Positions 1 through 5,163 of a stretch of 5,163 bases of DNA are shown piece by piece. The notes under the pieces were generated by a model. It ran no database searches, was not told the origin of the DNA, and was given only the letters and a program-made list of their open reading frames with translations. The stretch's first letter is position 1; the number at the start of each line of letters is the position of its first letter. The stretch is from JBFXAN01 sp050184225 (GTDB taxonomy: Bacteria; Chloroflexota; Dehalococcoidia; CAUJGQ01). A program made the translations under genes and the position numbers. The DNA lies in contig JBFXAN010000283.1 of NCBI GenBank assembly GCA_050184225.1, positions 1 to 5,163 on the forward strand, in the 5' to 3' direction.

Positions 1-85
1 CGGCGTGATAGGCCTGGTCATCCGCCGAGAAGGTAAAGTTCGTGCCACAATCGGCACAGGTCAGGGTTCGGTCGGTGTATGCCAC
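1..85 (-). CDS. Zinc-ribbon domain protein, N-terminal part only
   Basis: Only the first 28 codons lie in the window; the gene runs off the left edge. Reading the minus strand from GTG at 85, the product begins MAYTDRTLTCADCGTNFTFS. The Cys-x2-Cys pair (residues 10 and 13) followed by a short beta-like FTFS stretch is the first half of a zinc ribbon; the second Cys pair would lie outside the window. Start choice: a GGAGG Shine-Dalgarno lies 8-9 nt upstream of the GTG, and a good promoter sits further upstream (188-217). Small proteins with this kind of YTDRTLTC start are familiar to me from Chloroflexota, but their role is unknown. Zinc binding is inferred from the motif only. The gene is divergent from the HAD phosphatase gene, so the two share an upstream region. 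Confidence 0.72.
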   Translation of the reverse strand, partial: MAYTDRTLTCADCGTNFTFSADDQAYHA

Positions 86-148
86 GCGACGACCTCCAAT
101 AAGGTATTGGCACACTTCGGTCATCGACGCGGAACAGGGAACGCAGTG

Positions 149-160
149 CCCGGCGCCGGG
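149..160. promoter_or_regulatory. Perfect 12-bp palindrome in the divergent promoter region
   Basis: CCCGGCGCCGGG is perfectly self-complementary. It lies between the two divergent genes, downstream of the predicted zinc-ribbon promoter start point, so it could be an operator or part of a hairpin in that leader. Short GC palindromes also arise by chance in high-GC DNA, so its function is unproven. Confidence 0.25.
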
Positions 161-186
161 GATCGTGAGGGAAGAACTACCAGAGA

Positions 187-192
187 TATCAT
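187..192 (+). promoter_or_regulatory. Possible -10 element for the HAD gene
   Basis: TATCAT matches TATAAT in 5 of 6 positions and overlaps the -10 of the opposing promoter. No convincing -35 is visible 16-18 nt upstream. If it is used, transcription would start near 199, which gives a 60-nt leader to the TTG at 261 and would leave no leader for the ATG at 198. Confidence 0.2.
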
Positions 193-217
193 ACCACATG
201 CCGCTCGATCATGTGAA
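188..217 (-). promoter_or_regulatory. Predicted sigma-70-type promoter for the zinc-ribbon gene
   Basis: On the minus strand, TTCACA (217-212, 5 of 6 to TTGACA) is followed by an 18-nt spacer and TATGAT (193-188, 5 of 6 to TATAAT). The -10 is preceded directly by TGG, giving an extended -10. Transcription would start near 181 and leave a leader of about 95 nt before the GTG at 85. It overlaps the ATG at 198 that could start the HAD gene, which slightly favours the later TTG start for that gene. Confidence 0.5.
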
Positions 218-260
218 TCAGGTCGATGCGGCTCACCCATCGCATGTTGAGGCGAATCAA

Positions 261-944
261 TTGCCCATCAAAACCATCCTCTTCGACCTCGGCAACGTCG
301 TGTGCCGCTTTGTGCCGGAGCGACGGCTTGACCTACTCGCGGTGCACAGTGGTCTGTCGCCGGAGGAGGTTCACACACGAATCTGGACGAGCGGCTTCAG
401 CCGCGACTGTGACCTCGGCCGCTATACCGCGGCCGAGATGTTCGCAGAGGCAGCCCGGCGGCTTGGGTTGACCATCGATTATGTCGACTTTCGCGCCGCG
501 TGGACTTCGGCCTTCGAGCCGGATCACGCCGTTCTCGAACTGGTCGATGCGGCCGCCGATCGATACCGGACCGCGCTGCTCACGGACAACCCGCTGCTGT
601 TGGATGAGGCACTGCCCATTCTTTTGCCCGACGTGGCGCGACGGTTCGACCCGCGGCTCTTCTCCGCCGCGCTCGGCGTCTGCAAGCCCGACATCGAGAT
701 ATTTCGTCGCGCGCTGGCACGGTTGGGCGAGCCGGCGGCGAACGTGCTCTTCGTGGACGACACGCCTGCCGCGGTCGATGGCGCCCGCGAGGCCGGTATA
801 GAAGCGGTTCTCTTCATCGACGCGCCGTCGCTGGCCCTCGAGTTCAATCGACGGCTGCCGGATCGCAGTTCGCACGACGGTCCGGCAATGTCACGCTCCA
901 TTCCGGTCAGTCACGGGGAAGACCCAAGCCTCGCGTCGCAATGA
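261..944 (+). CDS. HAD-superfamily phosphatase, YihX-like (subfamily IA)
   Basis: Predicted soluble cytoplasmic phosphohydrolase of 227 residues. The HAD motifs appear in order: motif I FDLGNVV with nucleophile Asp9; a helical cap around residues 20-90; motif II ALLTDN with Thr108; motif III CKPDIEIF with Lys142; motif IV FVDD with Asp166 and Asp167. The DLGNV form of motif I, with Gly at the D+2 position usually held by the acid/base Asp, is typical of YihX-like glucose-1-phosphate phosphatases, so substrate may be a sugar phosphate; this is inference. Start: TTG 261 has GAGG 8 nt upstream and begins right at the fold (LPIKTILFDLGNVV). ATG 198 is an alternative that adds 21 residues with mixed codon use and no good Shine-Dalgarno. 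The C-terminal 25-30 residues look low in structure and extend past the family core; the last 38 bp overlap the opposing acyl-CoA dehydrogenase gene. Confidence 0.85.
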   Translation: MPIKTILFDLGNVVCRFVPERRLDLLAVHSGLSPEEVHTRIWTSGFSRDCDLGRYTAAEMFAEAARRLGLTIDYVDFRAAWTSAFEPDHAVLELVDAAADRYRTALLTDNPLLLDEALPILLPDVARRFDPRLFSAALGVCKPDIEIFRRALARLGEPAANVLFVDDTPAAVDGAREAGIEAVLFIDAPSLALEFNRRLPDRSSHDGPAMSRSIPVSHGEDPSLASQ

Positions 945-2112
945 TGTTCCGTTGCACTTCGGACGTACCGCCGCGGATCGTCGCCGGCACCGCGCCGAGA
1001 TAGCTGCGCGCATACGACCGCACGCCGCTGTCGCTGAGCAGCCCGCCGCGCAAACCGGTGCACCGCACCGCCGTCTGGGTCAACCGCTGCGACAGTTCCG
1101 AGTTGAACAGCTTCGCGGTCGATGCCTCGTAGTTGGGGATCTCACCGCGCGCCTGCATCGAGATGATCCGGAACGAGTACTGGAACATCACCTCGGTTTC
1201 GATGTACCGATCGGCCAGTTCATTTTGGACGGCGCGGGACTTCGCCAGCCGTCGCAGGACATCGTCGGAGCGGATCAGGTCGAGCAGCCGCAGCAGGGTT
1301 CGGCGGGCGGCGACCGCACCGGCGATGTTCGACCGCTCAAAGTCGAGCAGCGTCATGCCGACGTACCAGCCGCGGTTCAGCTCGCCGACAAGGTTGGTGG
1401 CGGGAACGCGGACGTTATCGAAGAAGACTTCGTTGAAGTAGTGGCCGTCGCTCATATCGATCAGCGGGCGGATCGAGATACCGGGGGTCTTGATATCGTC
1501 GATCAGAAGGAACGAAATGCCGCGATGCTTCGGCGCGTCGGGGTCGGTCCGCACCAGCGCGAAGATCGCGTCGGCAGTATGGGCGGCGGAGGTCCAGATC
1601 TTCTGCCCGTTGATCACGAAGTCGTCGCCGTCGCGGACGGCGCGGGTCTGGAGCGAGGCAAGGTCGGAGCCGGCCCCTGGCTCGGAGTAGCCCTGCGCCC
1701 AGGTGACTTCGGCGTTGAGGATCGGCGGCAGGTAGCGGCGCTTCTGCTCGTCGGTGCCGTGGACGATCAGCGTCGGTCCGAGCAGGCTGACGCCGGAGCC
1801 GCCGACACCGGGAGCGCCGGCGCGGGCGATCTCCTGGTTGAGGATGAACTGCTCCATCGGTGACAGCCCGGCGCCGCCGTACTCCTTCGGCCAGTGGGGC
1901 GCGACCCAGCCACGCTCGCTCAACGCCTCGTGCCACGCCATCGCCGCCTGACGCGCCGGCGCATCGGGAGATTTGCGGTCGGTTTCCCAGGCGCGTTCGC
2001 GCAGCTCACCGGCCGCGGCCTGGGTCTTGTAGCGGTCGGGCAGGCGTGTCTCGATCAGGTCCAGCACCTCGGCGCGGAAGGCGGCCTGCTCGGGCGAGTC
2101 GTTCCAGTCCAT
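907..2112 (-). CDS. Acyl-CoA dehydrogenase family flavoprotein
   Basis: A full-length 401-residue acyl-CoA dehydrogenase. Members oxidise acyl-CoA thioesters to trans-2-enoyl-CoA with FAD and pass electrons to ETF. Seen: an N-terminal helical domain (about 1-130, with ERGWVAPHWPKEYGG at 66-80); the flavin-binding beta domain with QGYSEPGAGSDLASL (140-154) and GQKIWTSAA (169-177); a C-terminal helical domain ending in the signature GGTSEVQRNIIATRG (381-395). The usual C-terminal catalytic Glu (the YEGTS motif of MCAD) is Gly381 here. Glu259 in LLDFER instead aligns with the Glu of isovaleryl-CoA and long-chain dehydrogenases. The exact substrate cannot be read; branched-chain or steroid side-chain-like acyl-CoAs are possible, and some relatives work as two-subunit heterotetramers. 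Start ATG 2112 has AAGGAGA 9 nt upstream. No partner dehydrogenase, hydratase, thiolase or ETF gene is in the window. Confidence 0.93.
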   Translation of the reverse strand: MDWNDSPEQAAFRAEVLDLIETRLPDRYKTQAAAGELRERAWETDRKSPDAPARQAAMAWHEALSERGWVAPHWPKEYGGAGLSPMEQFILNQEIARAGAPGVGGSGVSLLGPTLIVHGTDEQKRRYLPPILNAEVTWAQGYSEPGAGSDLASLQTRAVRDGDDFVINGQKIWTSAAHTADAIFALVRTDPDAPKHRGISFLLIDDIKTPGISIRPLIDMSDGHYFNEVFFDNVRVPATNLVGELNRGWYVGMTLLDFERSNIAGAVAARRTLLRLLDLIRSDDVLRRLAKSRAVQNELADRYIETEVMFQYSFRIISMQARGEIPNYEASTAKLFNSELSQRLTQTAVRCTGLRGGLLSDSGVRSYARSYLGAVPATIRGGTSEVQRNIIATRGLGLPRD

Positions 2113-2121
2113 CGTGGCGAT

Positions 2122-2195
2122 TCTCCTTCTCGCGGGGCTTGCTGTGCGTGTGACGGTGCGATCGACGACCGGTCATTGCCGCTCCTGAGTTTATA
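2122..2195 (-). promoter_or_regulatory. Upstream region of the acyl-CoA dehydrogenase gene: SD and possible -10
   Basis: On the minus strand, the AAGGAGA Shine-Dalgarno occupies 2128-2122. A possible -10, TATAAA, occupies 2195-2190, but no good -35 is found at 16-18 nt spacing. An 8-bp palindrome GACCGGTC (2167-2174) lies in the putative leader and could be an operator half or chance. Only the Shine-Dalgarno is well supported. Confidence 0.35.
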
Positions 2196-2253
2196 CCGGC
2201 TTCGGCTCAGCGGCACGCGGAGCGGCCATCACCCCGGCTCGCTGCGCTCGCCG

Positions 2254-2281
2254 CCCCTCTCCCGTCTCGACGGGAGAGGGG
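2254..2281. repeat. Perfect 13-bp-arm palindrome, left repeat copy
   Basis: CCCCTCTCCCGTC and its exact reverse complement are separated by TC. As RNA or single-stranded DNA this gives a stem of 12 bp with a 4-nt loop. It has no U-run, so it is not a classic intrinsic terminator. Confidence 0.8.
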
Positions 2282-2367
2282 AGCCTGATCGGCACGGTGC
2301 TACCAGTATGTTCTGTCGCACCTCTGGAACGATGGAGAGAACTGGAAGAAACGCCCAGACGAGGCTC

Positions 2368-2393
2368 CCCTCTCCCGTCCCGACGGGAGAGGG
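2368..2393. repeat. Perfect 12-bp-arm palindrome, right repeat copy
   Basis: CCCTCTCCCGTC and its exact reverse complement are separated by CC. It is the same palindrome as in the left copy, with a changed centre and one outer pair lost (C2367 against A2394). Confidence 0.8.
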
Positions 2394-2422
2394 ATCGGGG
2401 GTGAGGGCCGTGTCCACCCATC

Positions 2423-2452
2423 TTGTCCACGCATGGTAACGCTGGCTACGAT
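2423..2452 (+). promoter_or_regulatory. Possible promoter for hisS and its leader
   Basis: TTGTCC (2423-2428, 4 of 6 to TTGACA) and TACGAT (2447-2452, 4 of 6 to TATAAT) are 18 nt apart. Transcription would begin near 2459 and give a leader of about 155 nt before hisS, containing the small ORF at 2471 and the hairpin at 2515-2552. It lies just after the repeat pair. The match is moderate and the real promoter could be elsewhere. Confidence 0.33.
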
Positions 2453-2470
2453 ACAAAGACGAGACGCCAC

Positions 2471-2560
2471 ATGATTGACCGATCTTCCTCCCAGGCTCCC
2501 CGACACGCACACGCCGGGCCGCACAATGGCGGCTCTGTCGTTGTGCGGCCTGCCCGCTAG
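2471..2560 (+). CDS. Candidate His-containing leader peptide of hisS
   Basis: A 29-codon ORF (ATG 2471, TAG 2558-2560) just upstream of hisS. It contains RHAHAGPH, with His codons CAC at 2504, 2510 and 2522. The start lies about 12 nt after the predicted transcription start, and the Shine-Dalgarno is weak (GAG, 7 nt upstream), so translation is uncertain. The His codons sit next to, and the last one within, the left arm of the hairpin at 2517-2550; codons 5-8 contain the anti-SD for hisS. Leader peptides rich in the cognate amino acid are known to control his operons in enterobacteria; applying that here is inference. The CAC run could be chance in CA/GC-rich DNA. No known peptide is recognised. 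Confidence 0.3.
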   Translation: MIDRSSSQAPRHAHAGPHNGGSVVVRPAR

Positions 2561-2611
2561 GGCGCGAATTCATCGCTCCAAACTCTACACGGCCAACGTC
2601 ACCGGGAGGAA
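2485..2611 (+). promoter_or_regulatory. Anti-Shine-Dalgarno pairing in the hisS leader
   Basis: TTCCTCCC at 2485-2492 is the exact reverse complement of GGGAGGAA at 2604-2611, the hisS ribosome-binding site. Pairing would close a structure enclosing the 2515-2552 and 2552-2563 hairpins and hide the hisS SD. The anti-SD arm lies 12-19 nt before the first His codon of the small ORF, within the expected footprint of a ribosome stalled there. Pyrimidine-rich tracts often complement SD sites by chance, so conservation is the key test. Confidence 0.35.
2515..2552 (+). promoter_or_regulatory. Strong hairpin in the hisS leader
   Basis: GGCCGCACAA (2517-2526) pairs perfectly with TTGTGCGGCC (2541-2550); a G-U and a C-G pair extend it to 12 bp, with a 14-nt loop. 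A competing hairpin uses the same left arm: 2516-2522 with 2529-2535, loop ACAATG. A small neighbour hairpin, GCCC-GCTA-GGGC, follows at 2552-2563. No U-run follows, so it is not a standard intrinsic terminator. No T-box consensus (TGGNACCGCG) is present, which argues against a T-box riboswitch. Confidence 0.55.
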
Positions 2612-2613
2612 TC

Positions 2614-3900
2614 ATGCCGAGCTATACCGCACCTCGCGGCACAAGTGATGTGCTGCCCGACGACCAGCGATATTGGCGCTATGTGCGCGACGCCGCCGAC
2701 CGGCTCGCGACGCTGCACGGCTATCAGGCGATGGACACGCCCATGTTCGAGGACGTGGGCGTCTTCGAGCGCGGCATCGGCGAGGGGACGGACATCGTCG
2801 AAAAAGAGATGTTCCTGTTGCAGCCGAGCCGCGAGGAGTCGCGGCGGTTTGCCTTACGGCCGGAGCCGACGGCGGGGCTGTGCCGTGCCTATGTCGAACA
2901 CGGCATGGCGAGCCTGCCGTCGCCGCTCCGGATCTACTGGGTTGGTCCGGCATTTCGACACGAGCGTCCGCAAGCGGGGCGGCTACGCCAGTTCACCCAG
3001 ATCGACCTGGAGGCGATCGGGTCGGATGATCCGGCGCTGGACGCAGAGATCATCCTCTTCGCTTGGCGGTTGTATGCGTCGCTCGGACTCCGCGACCTGA
3101 CGCTGCTGATCAACTCGATCGGCGACCGCGAGGCACGGGCGCCCTATGTGGCGGCGCTGCGCGAGCACTTTCGGCCGCACGTCGACCGGCTCGACAAAGA
3201 CGATCAGATGCGGTTCGAGAAGAACCCGCTGCGGCTGCTCGACAGCAAGAACGAGCGGACGCGGGCGTTGCTGGAGAACGCGCCGAATTTGCACGAGGCG
3301 CTGTCGCCGGCGTCACGCGCTCACTTTGAAGGACTCCAGGCACACCTGGCGGCGGCGGGGATTCCCTACACGATCGACCACCGGCTCGTACGAGGGTTCG
3401 ACTACTACACGCACACCGTCTTCGAGATCGTGCCGCCGAACGCGGGGCAGCAGGGAACGATCGGCGGCGGCGGGCGCTATGACGGCCTGATCGAACTGCT
3501 CGGCGGCAAACCGACACCGGCGGTCGGCTTCGGCAGCGGCATCGAGCGGATCATCCTCAACCTGAAGCGACAGGAGATCGAGCCGCCGGACCTGCCCGGC
3601 CCGCTGGTCTATCTGACGATCGCATCGCCGGCGGCAGCCGCCGCTGGCTTCGCACTGGCGGACGAACTGCGGCAGGCGGGCGTGGCGACGCAGTCGGGTT
3701 CGGCAAGCCAGAGCCTGAAGTCGCAGCTGCGGCAGGCGGGGCGGCTTGAGGTGCCGTATGTGGCGATCCTGGGCGACGACGAGCTTGCCGCCGGTACCGT
3801 AACCCTGCGCGACATGCGCGGCGGCACACAGGAGAGGGTGGCACGCGACACCATCGTTGAGACGGTCGCGTCGGCGGTTTCGACGGGGGTGGCACGGTAG
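2614..3900 (+). CDS. hisS: Histidyl-tRNA synthetase
   Basis: Class II aminoacyl-tRNA synthetase that joins histidine to tRNA-His using ATP in the cytoplasm. The 428-residue length matches the bacterial enzyme (E. coli about 424). Seen in order: PRGTSDVLP (7-15) at the start of the catalytic core; RPEPTAG (82-88), the ATP/His-binding loop; motif 2 FRHERPQAGRLRQFTQID (114-131) with Arg115; the HisRS-specific HisA motif LVRGFDYYTHTVFE (258-271) with the catalytic Arg260; glycine-rich GTIGGGGRYDGL (281-292); motif 3 GFGSGIERI (305-313); then an alpha/beta anticodon-binding domain from about 328 to 422. The HisA motif and C-terminal domain separate it from the regulator HisZ. Start ATG 2614 has GGAGG 4 nt upstream, a short but usable spacing. 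Its leader carries a possible His-dependent control structure. prfA follows 140 bp downstream with its own promoter. Confidence 0.97.
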   Translation: MPSYTAPRGTSDVLPDDQRYWRYVRDAADRLATLHGYQAMDTPMFEDVGVFERGIGEGTDIVEKEMFLLQPSREESRRFALRPEPTAGLCRAYVEHGMASLPSPLRIYWVGPAFRHERPQAGRLRQFTQIDLEAIGSDDPALDAEIILFAWRLYASLGLRDLTLLINSIGDREARAPYVAALREHFRPHVDRLDKDDQMRFEKNPLRLLDSKNERTRALLENAPNLHEALSPASRAHFEGLQAHLAAAGIPYTIDHRLVRGFDYYTHTVFEIVPPNAGQQGTIGGGGRYDGLIELLGGKPTPAVGFGSGIERIILNLKRQEIEPPDLPGPLVYLTIASPAAAAAGFALADELRQAGVATQSGSASQSLKSQLRQAGRLEVPYVAILGDDELAAGTVTLRDMRGGTQERVARDTIVETVASAVSTGVAR

Positions 3901-3946
3901 CCTCGTCTGATGGGCGGCGCCGGTCACGGTCGGCGTTGGGTCCGCG

Positions 3947-3955
3947 TGATAGAAT
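3947..3955 (+). promoter_or_regulatory. Extended -10 promoter for prfA
   Basis: TGATAGAAT is an extended -10 (TGn then TAGAAT, 5 of 6 to TATAAT). No good -35 lies at the normal distance, which extended -10 promoters tolerate. Transcription would start near 3961 and give a leader of about 80 nt. Read-through from hisS is still possible, as no U-tract terminator lies between the genes. Confidence 0.45.
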
Positions 3956-3971
3956 AGGGAATTGAAGTAAC

Positions 3972-4016
3972 GCGACGGCCCATACCGGGGTATGCCCCGC
4001 GTAAGTCGGCGGTCGT
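3972..4016 (+). promoter_or_regulatory. Foldable leader of prfA
   Basis: CGACGGCC (3973-3980) pairs with GGCGGTCG (4008-4015) in 7 of 8 positions, and encloses a second hairpin CGGGG-TATG-CCCCG (3986-3999). The structure ends 12 nt before the GGAG Shine-Dalgarno (4028-4031) and leaves it free. No known riboswitch or protein site is recognised. Confidence 0.28.
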
Positions 4017-4040
4017 CCCACCCAATCGGAGCAAACAGCG

Positions 4041-5111
<1,071 letters not shown>

Positions 5112-5116
5112 GCGCC

Positions 5117-5163
5117 CGGCCCCCTCCCCCGGCCCCTCCCCCCGCTGGCGCGCGGAGCGGGGT
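5117..5163. repeat. GC-rich palindromic repeat after prfA, cut by the window edge
   Basis: CGGCCCCCTCCCCCGGCC (5117-5134) resembles the outer part of the 2223-2410 repeats. It is followed by a 7-bp hairpin CCCCGCT (5140-5146) with AGCGGGG (5156-5162) around a 9-nt loop. The arms differ in sequence from the earlier copies but keep the palindrome. It lies 5 bp after the prfA stop and could help end transcription, though no U-run is seen before the window ends. Confidence 0.5.

Larger units (their letters stand above)
2223..2410. repeat. Inverted pair of GC-rich palindromic (REP/MITE-like) repeats
   Basis: Two copies of one element face each other around about 75 bp of unrelated DNA. The left copy runs from CGGCCATCACCCC (2223-2235) to GAGCCT (2281-2286). 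The right copy, read on the minus strand, starts CGGCCCTCACCCC (2410-2398) and ends at 2362. Each carries its own palindrome: 13-bp arms at 2254-2266 and 2269-2281, and 12-bp arms at 2368-2379 and 2382-2393, each with a 2-nt centre. Between copies, 2269-2286 and 2362-2379 are perfect 18-bp inverted repeats. The left copy has about 17 extra bases (CTCGCTGCGCTCGCCGC). No transposase gene or target duplication is seen. Similar 'TCACCCC...CCTCTCCC...GGGAGAGGGG' repeats are common between genes in many high-GC bacteria; their role is unclear, and they may also end transcription from either side. Confidence 0.8.

Noticed and set aside
952..1863. A 303-codon open frame on the plus strand, antisense to the acyl-CoA dehydrogenase gene
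   Set aside because: It lies entirely within a clear conserved gene on the other strand, its translation is Arg/Gly/Ala/Asp-rich with no domain, and long antisense frames are expected in high-GC coding DNA.
2006..2176. A 56-codon minus-strand ORF with a good AGGAG site upstream of and overlapping the acyl-CoA dehydrogenase start, including a HRHTH run
   Set aside because: It is out of frame with the dehydrogenase, reads through that gene's start, and resembles nothing known. Its His run warns that such runs arise by chance in CAC-rich DNA.
2459..2613. T-box riboswitch upstream of hisS
   Set aside because: No TGGNACCGCG T-box sequence and no terminator with a U-run is present.
2191..2615. 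Minus-strand open frames through the intergenic repeats, with PDPSPVGTGEG-type translations
   Set aside because: These are translations of the palindromic repeat family and are a well-known source of false genes.
3918..3935. Intrinsic terminator after hisS
   Set aside because: Only a 5-bp stem (CGCCG/CGGCG) with an 8-nt loop and no U-run is found.

Overview
The window is an ordinary high-GC bacterial chromosome segment. The Shine-Dalgarno sites are clear, G and C dominate third codon positions, and there is no sign of phage or insertion-sequence genes. The zinc-ribbon protein at the left edge (a YTDRTLTC-x2-C start) and the overall gene style recall Chloroflexota, perhaps Thermomicrobia/Sphaerobacter-like bacteria. 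That placement rests on recall of family style, not on a search.

Layout from left to right: (1) the first 28 codons of a zinc-ribbon protein on the minus strand (1-85); (2) a divergent promoter region (86-260) with a good extended -10 promoter for the zinc-ribbon gene and a palindrome; (3) a YihX-like HAD-superfamily phosphatase on the plus strand, probably starting at TTG 261; (4) an acyl-CoA dehydrogenase on the minus strand (907-2112) that overlaps the HAD gene tail to tail by 38 bp; (5) a roughly 500-bp intergenic region holding a pair of inverted GC-rich palindromic repeats (2223-2410) and then the leader of hisS; (6) hisS, histidyl-tRNA synthetase (2614-3900); (7) a short intergenic region with an extended -10 promoter and a foldable leader; (8) prfA, peptide chain release factor 1 (4041-5111); (9) a GC-rich palindromic tail after prfA that resembles the repeats in (5).

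HisS and RF1 are core translation genes lying head to tail, but each seems to have its own promoter and leader. The HAD phosphatase and the acyl-CoA dehydrogenase are metabolic genes with no evident link to them.

The most interesting signal is the hisS leader. A 29-codon upstream ORF (2471-2560) has three His codons within seven (HAHAGPH). It is preceded by a plausible promoter and overlaps a strong 10-12 bp hairpin. An 8-nt stretch inside it (2485-2492) is a perfect complement of the hisS Shine-Dalgarno site (2604-2611). Together these suggest translational attenuation: a ribosome stalled at the His codons would mask the anti-SD and free hisS translation. This is a hypothesis from one sequence and needs comparative support. 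A second point is the acyl-CoA dehydrogenase active site: the usual C-terminal catalytic Glu is Gly, and a Glu sits at the isovaleryl-CoA-dehydrogenase-type position instead.
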